NCBI RefSeq assembly: GCF_035594125.1
Contig: NC_087171.1
Span: forward strand, 12,350,767-12,414,766
DNA length: 64,000 nucleotides
Reading direction: 5' to 3'
Source: Scylla paramamosain
Taxonomy: Eukaryota > Arthropoda > Malacostraca > Decapoda > Portunidae
Shown here: positions 14,801 to 54,642 of the stretch, one piece after another
How the letters are laid out: every line of letters begins with the position of its first letter
Numbering within the stretch: position 1 is the first letter of the stretch
Program-made: the position numbers and the translations under genes
The notes under the pieces: generated by a model
Told to the model about the DNA's origin: nothing
Seen by the model: only the letters and a program-made list of their open reading frames with translations
Database searches by the model: none

Positions 14801-16827
14801 CCCAACAGCCTAATGTTAATGGAGCCAGCAGTGAGGACCCAGTGGTGGGTTGGGGCATGCCAGGGGGTTATGTGTACCAAAAAGCCTACCTTGAGTTTTT
14901 CACCAGCAAGGATAATGTTGATGCTCTTCTCAATGTTATGCCTCTCTTCCCCCGTATCAACTACCATATCATCAATCGTGCTGTGAGTATTCTTCACTAA
15001 AACATCAAGTGACGAGATTATATATTAACCTGAGATATAAAAATACATGTCAGAACAACACTCTTGACAGGGCTCACATTTTTTTCTTCATGAGAAGGAG
15101 TTTGATCAAGAACTAAAGATAAGATTTAAGGGAAAAGAAAAGATTATAGTATGAAAATTGTCAACCAAAAAAATATAGTAATGGCCACCATTTATAATTT
15201 GCAAGCCCAAAATGTTCTGGTGAGGTTCTGAAATCAAGTCTCATGCCAGGTTTCTCACTTGACCTGCAAAGCAAGTGTCAAAACATATTGTAGTACTGAT
15301 TTGCATATAATATAAGCAAGCATCACAAAGTTGTGCTTCAAAATCATAAGGTGAATTGCTTCAATTCACCTATTGTATAAAGGATAATTAACCTAAATAA
15401 AGAAAAAATCAGAATGAAGTACAATTTTTCTCTCAGAAATAAATGATTAGTGGCTTGCTTTATCTCAGTATTCCCTAAATAGATAATAATAAATAAACAA
15501 ATTGAATAATGAAAATAAATTTCCTCAAATAATACTATCTTTTGTATTAATTTATTATTTATTTATTAATTTTTGTGGATGTGGTTTTATCTTTAAATTT
15601 GTATGCAACTGTGTGTGATAAGATATTAAATACACTATTAGAAAATATTACCTATTTTTATTGAGATTGTTTTCTGGGATGCTTGCTTGTGTTCATTGAT
15701 GAGTATTGTTGGTCTGTAAATGCAAAACCTCTTTGGTTTGTGGTGTGTTTAATAACTGTATATGGCATACAATATAATGTAATATGAAAGCATATTTCAA
15801 CATTGTTATATATATAAATTTATGATGTACCTGTTACTTAATCATCAATATCTGCACTGCATTTCTGAATTGCATCCACAGGGCACGGAAGATTTCAGCA
15901 ATTGTCATAAGCACCGGTCAACTGCTGTCACATGGGGTGCATTTCCTGGGACAGAGATAATTCAGCCCACAGTTGTGGATCCTGTCAGCTTCAGAGCATG
16001 GAAGGTACTGTTTTGATTGTGGGAAGCTACAATGATTAAATTTAGCTTACAGATTAATTAAAAAGGAAAATGTTAATAGTCATATCACATGAGTGTGAGG
16101 AAGCATATATTTGAGGAAAATGAAGGACAAGATGGAAAGATGAGAATTGAAAATCACAGAATTAAAGTGAATAAATTAAGAGCAGAGTTATAGAAAGCAT
16201 TTGTCTTGTAGTGGATTACTAATGGCTAGTTTTGATAATGAAGCAATTTGTGCTTTCAGTGAGGTCTTAAAAAGGAATCTCAATGAGCACTTTTTGCCTT
16301 AATATCCCAGATTTTGAACACTAAATTAGAATATATAATAAAGAAATTCCTATATGTACAACAGTCATATAAAAGTGCAACTAGCTTTCAATATTAACAT
16401 GTAATTTTAGATTATGATGTAAAAATAATGAGATACAGCAGTGATGTGATGACAAAATGCTGTACAGAAATATATATGCTCACTCATTGGCAAATTTTGG
16501 GCATGTGTACTATCTTACCTGTGAATATAGAACATAATGACAACTAACTTCATAAGTTAAACACCAACTGACCTATATTAATTTTCATTTCACCAGGATG
16601 AAGCATTTGGTCTTTGGGAGGAGCAGTGGGGTAAGTTGTATGCAGAGAACAGCAAATCAAGGGAGATTATCCAGCATATCACGACCAACTACTACCTAGT
16701 TAACTTAGTGGACAATGACTACCCGAAGGAGCCCTGCCTATGGGATGTGCTAGAGTCCATGTTTACTTGGAGGACACTGCGACAGGAAAATGTATTGGGG
16801 CTATCAGATTCACTGCCTCAATGTTGA
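8810..16827 (+). CDS. MTHFR: Methylenetetrahydrofolate reductase, complete, 13 coding exons
   Basis: Coding exons: 8810-8939, 9272-9443, 9798-9901, 10375-10509, 10676-10857, 11754-12076, 12572-12727, 13273-13369, 13760-13891, 14179-14277, 14809-14982, 15882-16004, 16597-16827. All introns are GT-AG; the spliced CDS is 2058 nt (685 aa; human protein 656). The enzyme reduces 5,10-methylene-THF to 5-methyl-THF with NADPH and FAD in the cytosol, feeding methionine synthesis. The N-terminal half is the catalytic barrel: [11 protein letters not shown] (residues 81-91, catalytic Glu85), [22 protein letters not shown], and [11 protein letters not shown] (Ala246 matches human Ala222). HFYTLNRE leads to the linker. 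The C-terminal half is the SAM-binding regulatory domain ([55 protein letters not shown]). The N-terminus lacks the Ser-rich phosphorylated stretch of the human enzyme. The start is the first ATG of the exon that opens at 8786. Intron 5 holds a hAT MITE and intron 7 a LINE fragment. Confidence 0.97.
10907..11365 (-). mobile_element. hAT-type MITE in MTHFR intron 5
   Basis: 459-bp element flanked by a perfect 8-bp target-site duplication GCTGTTGT (10899-10906 and 11366-11373), the length made by hAT transposases. Ends are inverted: CATAGCTGGGTGTG and TATAGGTGGGTGTC. The interior is rich in TTATC/GATAA motifs and has no coding capacity. It is an inverted relative of the element at 54135-54634. 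Confidence 0.85.
12498..12513 (+). repeat. Duplicate of the MTHFR exon 7 splice acceptor
   Basis: The 16-nt string CAACTTACAGAGAAGT spanning the exon 7 acceptor (12562-12577) occurs also here, 64 nt upstream. Splicing to this copy would read about ten codons and then a stop. Confidence 0.8.
12770..12990 (+). mobile_element. LINE 3'-end relic in MTHFR intron 7
   Basis: Frameshifted translation gives [17 protein letters not shown], then RRKP and a tail ending near DEWRA-like residues. This is the C-terminal part of the LRWFGHVERM-type LINE, also found at 46.7-47.75 kb. Confidence 0.65.
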
Positions 16828-17372
16828 TCTTATGGAGTGATAGCAGATCTGTTTCCTTGTTGTAGTTTGTACAGCAAACAGAGCACAAAGTGAATTTTGT
16901 CACTGCCTTGTTTTATGAAGGATGAAGATACAAATACTAAAGATCTCATAAGATGTAGATAGGAACAGCCAGACTCATCAAGTGTGATTTACATATAGTT
17001 CATATACTCATATTTTTTTACATGGTGATTGGCTGCATTTTTTAAAGGTAACAATAGTAAATATAAACCTGTAATTTATATATTTTTGTGTAGTAGAGGT
17101 AGATGTTTAGTTATTTTATGTATAAAATAAGGTGTCTTCTTCAGTTCTCATAAGGAGTTAGATTTTTAGCTCCTTGGAGCTCCGCCCACTAGACCACTGA
17201 AGAACAGACCAGCAGAGTTGCCTGGCATGCTGCCCAAAGAAGAAGTGTCTTACAGTTCATTAGTGATGTGTCCCACACAGAGACTGCAGTAGCCTTAACC
17301 ACTCACTCCTTGAAGTATATGGTATTCAGAACTGAATAGCTGGTCTTCGAGGCCTTGTGATATTGTCGATCA

Positions 17373-17378
17373 AATAAA
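17373..17378 (+). terminator. Candidate MTHFR poly(A) signal
   Basis: AATAAA lies 546 nt after the MTHFR stop codon, before the LINE block that starts near 17775. It is the first canonical hexamer found downstream of the stop. Confidence 0.45.
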
Positions 17379-17774
17379 AGTAATCATATAGGGCTGATCA
17401 TTGCTTCTTTTCTGATTGAAGGAAAGAGACATGCAGACACATTGGTTATTCTTGTTTAGTGGTTGTTCCATCTAAAGAATAGGCATATAGTAGTATGCTG
17501 TAATCTGGTTAAGACATTCCAGGTTAAAATGATGCCTGATGTTGGCCAAATATGATTAGTAAAACCTGCTGCATGATACTGTACATATGGCAGTTTTGAA
17601 ATGAAAGATCAGAGCGTCTCTTTGCTGGTATTTTTATACTATTTCCACATTTTGGGTGTGTTCCATCTCTTAGGTATCCCTATTGATTATCCTAGTCATC
17701 TAGATAGACTGCAGGTATTATAATATAAAATATGGTCTATTTTAGCACTTATGGAGTAAGGGGAACTTCTTAAT

Positions 17775-18072
17775 GTAGGAGGGCAATAAAATCAAATTAG
17801 AAAAAAAGGCCCACCGAGATGCCAGTCCCTGAATAGGATCCAAAGCGGTAGTAAAAAAATGGAAGGATAAGTATCTTGAAACCTCCCTCTTGAAGGAATT
17901 CGAGTTATAAGAAGGTGGAAATACAGAAGCAGGCAGGGAGTTCCAGAGTTTACCAGAGAAAGGGATGAATGACTGAGAATACTGTTAACTCCTGCATTAG
18001 AGAGGTGGACAGAATAGGAGTGAGAAAAAGAAGAAAGTCTTGTGCAGTGAGGCTGTGGGAGGAGGGGAGGCA
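17775..18072 (-). mobile_element. 5'-truncated LINE 3' end (copy B)
   Basis: Matches the last about 280 nt of the neighbouring LINE (PPLLP, RLSSFSHSYSVHLSNA, LVNSGTPCLLL frames). It lies directly downstream of the poly(A) tail of copy A on the same strand. Confidence 0.85.
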
Positions 18073-21000
18073 TTTTTTTTTTTTTTTTTTTATGAAGGAA
18101 GGACACTGGCCAAGGGCAACAAAAATCTAATAAAAAAAAAATGCCCATTGAAATGCCAGTCCCATAAAAGGGTCAAAGCAGTGGTCAAAAATTGGTGGAT
18201 AAGTGTCTTGAAACCTCCCTCTTGAAGGAATTCAAGTCATAGGAAGGTGGAAATACAGAAGCAGGCAGGGAGTTCCAGAGTTTACCAGAGAAAGGGATGA
18301 ATGATTGAGAATACTGGTTAACTCTTGCGTTAGAGAGGTGGACAGAATAGGGGTGAGAGAAAGAAGAAAGTCTTGTGCAGCGAGGCCGTGGAAGGAGGGG
18401 AGGCATGCAGTTAGCAAGATCAGAAGAGCAGTTAGAATGAAAATAGTGGTAGAAGATAGCAAGAGATACAACATTGTGGCGATGAGAAAGAGACTGAAGA
18501 CAGTCAGTCAGAGGAGAGGAGTTGATAAGACAAAAAGCTTTTGATTCCACCCTGTCTAGAAGAGTGGTATGAGTGGAACCCCCTAGACATGTGAAGCATA
18601 CTCCATACATGGATGGATAAGGTCCCTGTACAGAATTAACAACTGGAAGGGTGAGAAAACTGGTGGAGGCATCTCAGAACACCTAACTTCATAAAAGCTG
18701 TTTTAGCTAGAGATGAGATGTGAAGTTTCCAGTCTAGATTATAAGTAAAGGACAGACTTAGGATGTTCAGTGTAGAAGAGGGGGACAGTTGAGTGTCATC
18801 GAAGAAGAGGGTATAGTTGATAGATGAGGCATTGAGGCATTGAACAATACTAAGTTTGCTCTGCCCCAATCAGAAATTTCAGAGAGATCAGAAGTCAGGC
18901 ATTCTGTGGCTTCCCTGCATGAACTGTTTACTTCCTGAAGGATTGGACATCAACAAAAAGATGTGAAAAGTGTAGGGTGGTATCATCAGCATAGGAGTGG
19001 ATAGGACAAGAAGTTTGGTTTAGAAGATCAATGATGAATAATTGGAAGAGTGGGTGACAGGACAGAACCCTGAGGAACACCACTATTAATAGATTTAGAG
19101 AAAGTGACCATCTACCACAGCAGTAATAGAATGGTCAGAAAGGAAACTTGAAGTGAAGTTACAAAGAGAAGGATAGAAGCTGTAGGAGGGTAGTTTGGAA
19201 ATCAAAGCTTTGAGGCAGACTCTTAAAAGCTTTTGATATGTCTAAGGCAACAGCAAAAGTTTCACCAAAATCTCTAAAAGAGGATGATCAAGACTCGGTA
19301 AGGAAAGCCAGATCACCAGTAGAGCGGCCTTCACAGAACAATTACTGGTGATCAGATAGAAGGTTATGAAGTGATAGATGTTTAAGAATCTCCCTGTTAA
19401 GGATAGATTCAAAAACTTTAGATAGGCAGGAAATTAAAGCAATAGGACGGTAGTATGAGGGATTAGAACTGTCATCCATTTTAGGAACAGGCTGAATGTA
19501 GAAAAACTTCCAGCAAGAAGGAAAGGTAGATGTTGACAGAGCTGAGTTTGATGAAGCAAGGTGTAAGCACAGAGGCACAGTTTCAGAGAACAATAGGAAG
19601 GACCCTGTCAGGTTCTTAAGCCTTCCGAGGGTTTAGGCCAACAAGGGGATGGAAAACATCATTGTGAAAAATTTTAGTAGGTAGCATAAAGTAATCAGAG
19701 GGTGAAGGAGAGGGAGGAACAAGCCCTGAATTATCCAAGGTAGCATTTTTAGCAAGGTTTGAGAAAAGAGTTCAGCTTTAGAGATAGATGTGATAGCAGT
19801 GTTGCCATCTGTTTGAAATAAAGGAGGGAAAGAAGAAGCAATTATTGGAGATGTTTTTGGCTAGGTGCCAGAAGTCACGAGGGGAGTTGGATCTTGAAAG
19901 ATTTTGACACTTTCTATTGATGAAGATGTTTTTGGCTACTTGAGAAGACTTGGCATGGTTCTGGGCAGAAATGTAAAGCACATGAGATTATGGTGATGGA
20001 AGGCTCAAGTACCTTTTGTGGGCCACCTCTCTATCATGTGTAGCACAAGAACAGGCTGTGTTAAACCAAGGTTTGGAAGGTTTAGGTTGAGAGAAAGAGT
20101 GAGGAATGTACACCTCCATGTCAGACACTATCACCTCTGTCATGTGCTTGGCTCACAGAGACAGGTCTCTGACACAGAAGCAGAAGTCATTCCAAGGAAA
20201 ATCATAAAAATACCTCCTAACAGGCAAAGCACCAGAGGCACCTCTGCTTAGGGGGATCCTGAGGAGGGATTGGAGTGACAAGACAAAATACAGATATGAG
20301 ATTGTGATCGGAGGAGTCCAATGGAGAAGATAGGGTAACAGCATAAGCAGAAGGATTAGAGGTTAAGAACAAGACAGTCAAGAATACAAGTAGGGTGTTG
20401 CACCAATTACTCTAGGTCGTGGAGGATAGCAAAGTTAAAAGCTAATCCACCAGGATGGTCAGTGAAGGAAAGGGAAAGCCAAAGCTGGTGGTGAACATTG
20501 AAGTCTCCAAGAATGGAGATCTCTGCAAAAGGGAAGAGAATCAGAATGTGCTCCATTTTAGAAGTTAAGAAGTCAAAGAATTTCATATAGTCAGAGGAGT
20601 TAGGTGAGAGGTATACAGCACAGATAAATTTAGTTTGAGAGTGACTCTATAGTCATAGCCAGATGGTGGAAAACTCAGAAGATTCAAGAGCGTGAGCACG
20701 AGAGCAGGATAAGTTGTTGCGCACATAGATGCAACATCCAGCTTTGGATTGAAAATGAGGATAAAGAAAGTAGGAGGGAACAGAAAAGGTACTATTATCA
20801 GTTGACTCAGACATCTGTGTTTCAGTGAGGAAAAGAAAATGAGGCTTAGTGAAGGAGAGGTGGTGTTCTACAGATTGAAAATTAGATCCAAGACCACAAA
20901 TGTTGCAGAAGTTAATGAATTAAAAATTGAGATGGGTGTCAAAACACTTAGGGTTGATACTAGAAGAGTCCATCCTGGGGATATTTATGGTCCCCTCCCC

Positions 21001-21150
21001 AGATGGGGACTCCAAGGCTGATGTAGGAGTTGCTGTGATGTAGGTAGCACGTCTAGCAGCCGTTCAGATCACAAGTCATTCAAAGAGGCGAGAGTGAAAT
21101 CCTTTGCCCTGGTCCTCAGATTCCACCATGTTAAAGGAATGTTCTATCCT
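18073..21150 (-). mobile_element. Near-full-length decayed jockey-type LINE (copy A) with poly(A) tail
   Basis: Read on the - strand, the order is endonuclease, reverse transcriptase, C-terminal tail, 3' UTR, poly(A) (complement of 18073-18091). Endonuclease marks: ISILGDFNVHHQLW (about 20515-20475) and SSDHNL (20315-20298). RT marks: YYRPIALISCLSKVFES (about 19470-19415), DISKAF, SGVPQGSVLSP and an intact YADD (codons 18993-18982). The tail reads LLDRVESKAFCLINSSPLTD and YSVHLSNARVNQYSQSF. Several stops and frameshifts break the frame, so it is not autonomous. The 5' boundary is uncertain, near 21.05-21.17 kb. The family assignment is from recognition of decapod LINE proteins. Confidence 0.9.
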
Positions 21151-21169
21151 GTGTATCACTTCAGACCTG

Positions 21170-23720
21170 TCCTACTTCATCACCTTTGCAAATACAAGCC
21201 ACTCTGCAGAGTATTTTAGTGTGAATTGGTTGTATCATTCATGACCTCACACTGCACTATGGCATTGTACCAAAACACAATGACGTGTTGGAAGTCATGG
21301 CCCAAGACAGGAAGGCCATTCAGACACTTTTACCTGCCCTGCCAGAATGCCACATGCCACTGGAAGGCTTGACTGTTCCACATTCATTATAAGCAAATGT
21401 TACTATTCACTTGATTTGAAACAATTCACACTACAGTATTAATAATTGTTTCCACTCATGACTGACTTATATGCAGATAATTCTGTATGTTCAAGATTTT
21501 ATTGAAAACAGTAGGTGCACATCGGCTTGTTTTCACCTAACATGTTTGCATTGCTGTCTGCAAGTGGATGTGTCTTTCACTTCGCCCTGCTGCCCGACTG
21601 TGATTCTCGCAAGCCTTTAGAAAGCTTGCAGACCGAGGTAGTTTTAAGGTTTTGAAGCTCCCAGGGATCTGCGCAAAAGGAATGTGTTGGAAAATACCAG
21701 TTTCCTAGGTGCTTTGAAGAACTGAAGAAGACTCCTATAGTTTTTTGTGTATTTTAATATGAAATACATAGATATAACTTTCTACATTAATTTTTGCAAT
21801 ATTTGCAGTCTTAGATGTTGAACATTACCTCACTTCCTCCAAGCCTCACCTGTTTTTCACTGAATTCAGGTTGTGTGACTGACAGCAGTCCCTTTTCTAT
21901 TTCCTTCTGGTGTTCTTTTAAGCAAAATTGTCTGTTGCTTTTATGCACACAATTATTTAACATGCTTGTGTGTCCATGTCCTTGATTTCAAAATTTACCA
22001 CCACTTATTCACTGCAACCTTCCAGATAACTAATCCTTTTCCTTCAGTGACACTAAGTTATCCTTTACCCTGACAATACACATGCATGAACTATATACTT
22101 TTCTAAAGATATCAATTGAAAACTTCACATCTCATTAATACTTCTGTAAATTTAAGTGTTCTGTATTGTCTCCGCTAATTTTTGTTGTCAAGAAATAGTT
22201 ATTCTATTCAAGGGTCTCATCCCTCCTTTTATAGAGTACAGTTCCCATATATGGAGAAAATTCTACTCAAGCTTGCAAAGTAGGGTTGAGTCAAAGGCTT
22301 TTCACCCTATCAGTTTCTTTTAACTGTATTTTTTACCAGTATCTCTATGATTGTTGCTTATCTGAATTTATTGTCATATTTCCTTCCTTCCCACATTCTT
22401 CCTGTACAAGACCCTATGCTGTCCGTCTAATTAATACATGAATAAAGTAGCATCTGCACTCTTTCTTCTCTTTCAAAGGTAAATTTTGGATCTCTGCCTG
22501 CTTGTGTTTTCTCTCTTCTAACAATATTTAACTGTTTCAGGAGAGGAGTATCAAGATATTTTCAAAACTAAATTGGCCTCCTAGTTAGGATTTATTTTTT
22601 GAAAGACAGCTTAGTGGAAAAACAAATATAAAAACAAAAATTTAGTAATACTGCTCAATCCTTATAAGTGCTAAATTCAGCATGAGTAAATCATATGGAT
22701 ATTTCTGTAATATATAGTGTTGTTAAGGAGCTTTCAAGTTTTTACATGAAAATAATTGAAGGAAATAAATGAGATGCACATGCACAAATTTTGTGAAAAC
22801 ATTATGGTTTATATATATTACTGTATTGCAGTTTTGTTTTGCAACACCTTCTGCACCAGTTACTCTGAAAAGCCTCCCACTTCCCTACCACATTTCAATT
22901 TTCAGTCTTGAACATTTCACTCAGCTAGCAAGAATCTAGAACTCAAAATGTAGCAAAATTTCTCTAATCTGGGACTTGATACTTATATGATCAAAGGAAT
23001 TAATTTCATATGAAACTACAATATAACAATTAAGAAATAATGTGGGAAATGAAAGTGAATGTTCAAAAAATAGTCAACATGTTTAAAGGTCAGTATCACA
23101 ATATTTACTGCACCTTACTGTTTAAATTACATGTAGTATATAATTCCATCATTAGTGAATATATTGATGAGTACAATAAATAAGCATGCAAAAGTGACAA
23201 AAAGTATATAAAATATATGAAAGGGATAGGGAAGGAGTAGGGATTATGCAGGAACACCAAGATTTGGATTAAAAAGCATCATAGTAGATTGAAGGCCAAC
23301 CATCAAGCTTGACCAAAGAAATAAAACATGCACAACAATAGGACCAAAGAGGTGAAAACAAAAATTACTAATAGCTACATTGGTCTGTTATTGGCATATT
23401 TATTATGAAAGTGGAATTGTCCATTAGCATGATAAGCATTAAAAGGGAAGTGCAGCAACATTAAGTATGTGCCATTGGTAAATGAGACTTCATTGTCTTA
23501 CTTTATGTATTACTAAAATCTAAGTATTACATTTGAATTTACTGTAATGTATTTGGTCCAATCAAGTGATCAGATCAGATATGGGAAAGGGATCAGTCTA
23601 TTAAGATATAGCAGGAGTAAACTGGTTCTGGCATTAGCCACATGAAGAGACCCAGATATGCTGCTCCGCTGAACTTTGCAGTAAGTGGTCAGTGAAAACT
23701 GAAGGACATAAGAACTGAGT
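21170..23720. other. AT-rich intergenic DNA, nothing recognised
   Basis: No exon-like frame, repeat boundary or RNA gene was seen between the LINE and SINE copy 2. Confidence 0.5.
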
Positions 23721-23724
23721 ATGT

Positions 23725-24007
23725 GTGTCATTTGCCTACAGTCATCTGCTGGTCACCCAGCCAGCTGTTACTGTACGGAAAGAGCTCAGAACTCATAGTG
23801 ACTGATCTTTGGGTAGGACTGAGACCACTCACACACCACACCCTGGGACAGAAAGGCCACAATCCTTCGGGTTACATCCTGTACCTACTTGCTGCTAGGT
23901 GAACAGGGACTACACATTAACAGGCTTGCCCCTTTGCCTTGCTGCGCCCAGGATTCGAACCTGGGCCTTCTTGGTTGTGAGCCGAGGGTGCTTACCACTA
24001 CGTTCCG

Positions 24008-24008
<1 letters not shown>
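23725..24008 (-). mobile_element. tRNA-derived SINE, copy 2
   Basis: Same family and orientation as copy 1, with a perfect pol III B box (GGTTCGAATCC, complement of 23951-23961). The head again joins a microsatellite, here (GGT)n(GA)n. By eye the two copies agree over nearly their full length, with substitutions and a few indels. Confidence 0.85.
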
Positions 24009-24163
<155 letters not shown>

Positions 24164-24321
24164 AACGTGCACCTGAGTCAGTTACTCTTCTTTACACTAT
24201 GAGTGTCAGTACATTTCCCTCACCATTTGCATAGAGGTCAAGTATAGTATTCTATCATATCATTCTGCTTTTCAGATGGTTAAGATCACTATCGAAGCTC
24301 ATCCATAAACAGCATTTCTGA

Positions 24322-24327
24322 TTTATT
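24322..24327 (-). terminator. Candidate MELK poly(A) signal
   Basis: On the - strand AATAAA occurs about 490 nt after the MELK stop codon and before the long GA tract and SINE at 23.7-24.2 kb. Confidence 0.35.
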
Positions 24328-24814
24328 TACATATGATGTGGGTGACTAAAGTTATGGGAAGCATGAGCAGAGAAAATCAGCAGCCTAAAACTAGATCCTA
24401 AACTTAGCACGTATATACAATACTTAGGAATTAATCCAAAAATAACTAAAAATATGTGACTTCACTACAAACTAGGTAATACCATGTACATACCCTATAT
24501 ACAATGTCAGTGAGTCCATGAAAATACTGGCTAGATGCATCTGCATTTAACATAAACAGATATAACCTACTCAGAATTTGAAATTTCATGACATTATCTT
24601 TGTAGATATTCTCAGTTAATCCCATCTTTCCTACAAATATAATTTGTCTAATGTATATGAAAAAAAGTTACAAATAAGTGAATGATCTCATCTTATAATA
24701 TTTTAGATAAGATTCTGATAAGAGTTACTACTGCACTTTTACAGTGATCTAAAGAACCAAGATGCATTTTGCTCACCAGGACACATCATGATATCCTTAT
24801 AATTATGACGAGCA

Positions 24815-40930
<16,116 letters not shown>

Positions 40931-41723
40931 TCAGCACTGTATAAAAAAAAAAAAAAAAAAAAAGAAAATAGTAATAAAACTTCAAAGTATGAATGGCAAT
41001 ATGGCTATGAAGGCACACCTGACATCTAAATAATACGGTCAGCAACATGGGCCTCAATTTTATCATTCCAGGGATTAATTTTGTCTTTTGGATGAAGCTG
41101 ATTTACACAACAAATCACTATTATGAAGAAACTGCCTCAGTCCCGAAACAACAATTTCCTATGTGGGCGAGAGACAAGAGGAAGGTTACATGAGAGGCAA
41201 ACAACTGCGCTACTCAGAAGTTTCCTCAAAATATCATACATAATTAACCAATTAATCTCTATGAGTAATATATGACACTCTTGCTTCTAAGTGTATCGCA
41301 GAAATTTTGAAGAGGAAACGAAACTTATTTCTGCTTAGGATTCCTAAACTTCGTGTATCCTGCATGAGCAGTCCACGGGGAGTCAGGTTACTCAACTCTT
41401 CATCCACTGAACCACACAAGGAGCGAGGCACAAAGCTGAGGTGGTGGACTATCAGGTCATCCGTTGTGATCAGAATATCTCAATGATGAACAAACAAATC
41501 AGGTTACTGCAGTTTCATCCGTTTCCATAAGCCTTAAAATTACGTTCTTCCTGCTAAGCCCATCTTGGAACCTAATCCTCCTGTTGCGGCTTCTAGCTCG
41601 TGTTCCCTTCAAATATTCATCAGCAGAAGACACCACCAGTCTTGAGGACATTAAAAGATCCATTTAACTATCCAGTAGAGTCCAAATATTCAAAAGAGAC
41701 TTTAAAAACTCACCCAACGTTAC

Positions 41724-41860
41724 CTCACCACCTTGAAAACACAGGCAGTCCGCGCCAGCCAATCACCGCGTCCACGGCCACCAAGAGAGGAGCGGGTAGC
41801 GCACTGCTCCTCAAGCAGACGATAGCGGCTCGCGACATGCATGCAACCACTCTAGCCCAC
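41724..41860 (-). promoter_or_regulatory. Candidate MELK promoter and non-coding first exon
   Basis: MELK's first coding exon begins with an acceptor, so a 5' untranslated exon is needed. On the - strand a donor GTGAG|GTAACG ends at 41724. Just upstream lie a GGCGCGG E2F-like core (41751-41757) and an inverted CCAAT box (GATTGGCT, 41757-41764). The block 41745-41860 is clearly GC-richer than flanking DNA. Vertebrate MELK is a cell-cycle gene controlled by E2F/DREAM, which fits, but the assignment is inferred from motifs only. Confidence 0.4.
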
Positions 41861-42207
41861 GGAAGCACATAATTGCAGCCTGGGCGTTGCGAGGGAACAG
41901 ATATCGTGTCTCGGAGTTCATTAAGTTTAAGTAAAGCTCCGTACAAATCGCCGCGTTTATTCCAAGACCTGGAAGCAACATCTTATCAGCGTCTGAAGAT
42001 ATTGGAAAGATAAAAGCATTATATTACCTATCTTGTTGCGAACGAATGGGAAAGATTCACTAAAGATTCACTGGGAGTAGAAGCTACAGCAAGATCCTCC
42101 ATAAATTTATAGCCGCCAGTGTGAGCCGTTACAGAGGCGAGCCCACGCCCACTACAGCTGGTGGACTGGACTGGACTATTGACACCTGGGCTGGATCGCA
42201 GCTCTAA
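41861..42207. promoter_or_regulatory. Divergent promoter region between MELK and GDPD1
   Basis: MELK is transcribed leftward and GDPD1 rightward from this interval; start codons are 1323 bp apart. No other gene fits between them. GDPD1's first coding exon has no acceptor in view, so its transcription start should lie here. A TATA-like ATAAATTTATAG is at 42101-42112. Shared control is inference from layout. Confidence 0.45.
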
Positions 42208-53247
<11,040 letters not shown>

Positions 53248-53971
53248 GGTTACCCTTCATCTCTTCACATGATCACATTTGGTTCACATGATAAGTGACA
53301 ACAGTGGTTATGAAGTGTTGAATAATCATCTGTTACATCCATGTAAGTACAAGGATACATTGCAATAGTTTTGGGTGCTGATGCATGTTGTGTCACAAAA
53401 ATATTGAACATATTTGTGGAGCTTGATAGGCCTTCAAGAGCTTCTTTTTTATTTTTCATAAGTATTTAAAGACTGTACTTAAGGCAATGGTGCAGTAATT
53501 TATCAGGTTCATGCCCCTTGTGATATTTGTTGTTCATGCAGAAATATGAATATGTCATTTAAAATGCAATCCAGATTGAAAAGTCTTTATCAGTGCCTAA
53601 TTTTAAGATTGAAATTTCCATTTGTATGTGTACCATATTATTTGAAAAGTAACTTTGCTTTACAGCTTTTGCTGTGTTTCAGTATCTTACAAATCGCAAC
53701 TCATCATAGGAAGTAAATTACTGATCTATAATTTGCACTTTCAGTAACTTCCTGCCTTATTTTTCATGTAGTGTCAGTTGCTGGGAGCTTTATCAAATCA
53801 ACAACATAATTTGAACACAGCAGCACAACAGGACTTTGTTCACTCTGTAATTCAACCATTTATGCAGCACTTAAACGAGATTTGGTATTCAAAGATACCA
53901 TTGGAACATTACATTGCTTTGGAGAATAGAGAACGTAGTCAGACACGATAAATAGTAAGTAATAATGTAGG

Positions 53972-53977
53972 AATAAA
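53972..53977 (+). terminator. Candidate GDPD1 poly(A) signal
   Basis: AATAAA lies about 725 nt downstream of the GDPD1 stop codon and 160 nt before the hAT MITE at 54135. Confidence 0.4.
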
Positions 53978-54134
53978 GATACTTATTATTTATTATAAAT
54001 TCTTCTGACTAGTAATATGCATTCAATAAGACACTTAACCAGATGGAAGCACTAGTAGTTGATCACCAGCATATTTAGACAGATGAAACCCCCTCATGTG
54101 GTTACCATAGTATGTAGTCATCTATTCTACTTTC

Positions 54135-54634
54135 CATAGGTGGGTGTTATCACGATAAATTATCGCGATAAGAATATTGGGTTATTGGTTATCTGATAAT
54201 TATTTTTCCTGCATTATCAATTCATTGGTATCACCAATACTTTTGGTTCCAAACTAGTAATAATCAGTAATTCTAGTTTTTAGAACATGAACATGTTGAA
54301 GTTTTAAACTTTCAAAACCAAATGTTATTTTACTTAAAACTACTTTTCATTAGTGAAGAGACAAGATAAACATTGAATTTGAAGATTTCTAAAGTTTTTC
54401 TAATTATTCTAAGATAGATATAAAATAAAGACTTGGAATTATCAATTTTTTTATAAAAAATATCAATATCATTATTGCTAGTATGTGAATTTTGGATTTA
54501 TCAGTTTATTGATTATCAGTTATCAGGTGATAAATTTACTGCCAGTTATCGATTATCAATTATCGCTGATAAGGTTATCATTATTGATCTGTTGCTTATC
54601 GTGATTAATATTTTCGTTATTGTGCCCAGCTATG
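54135..54634 (+). mobile_element. hAT-type MITE, second copy
   Basis: 500-bp element with perfect 8-bp target-site duplication CTACTTTC (54127-54134 and 54635-54642). Ends are CATAGGTGGG and its inverted partner CATAGCTGGG. Alignable over its length with the reverse complement of 10907-11365, with indels. Confidence 0.9.
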
Positions 54635-54642
54635 CTACTTTC

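Noticed and set aside
18305..18544. Open frame on the + strand over the LINE
   Set aside because: It is the complement of the LINE coding strand, which explains the openness.
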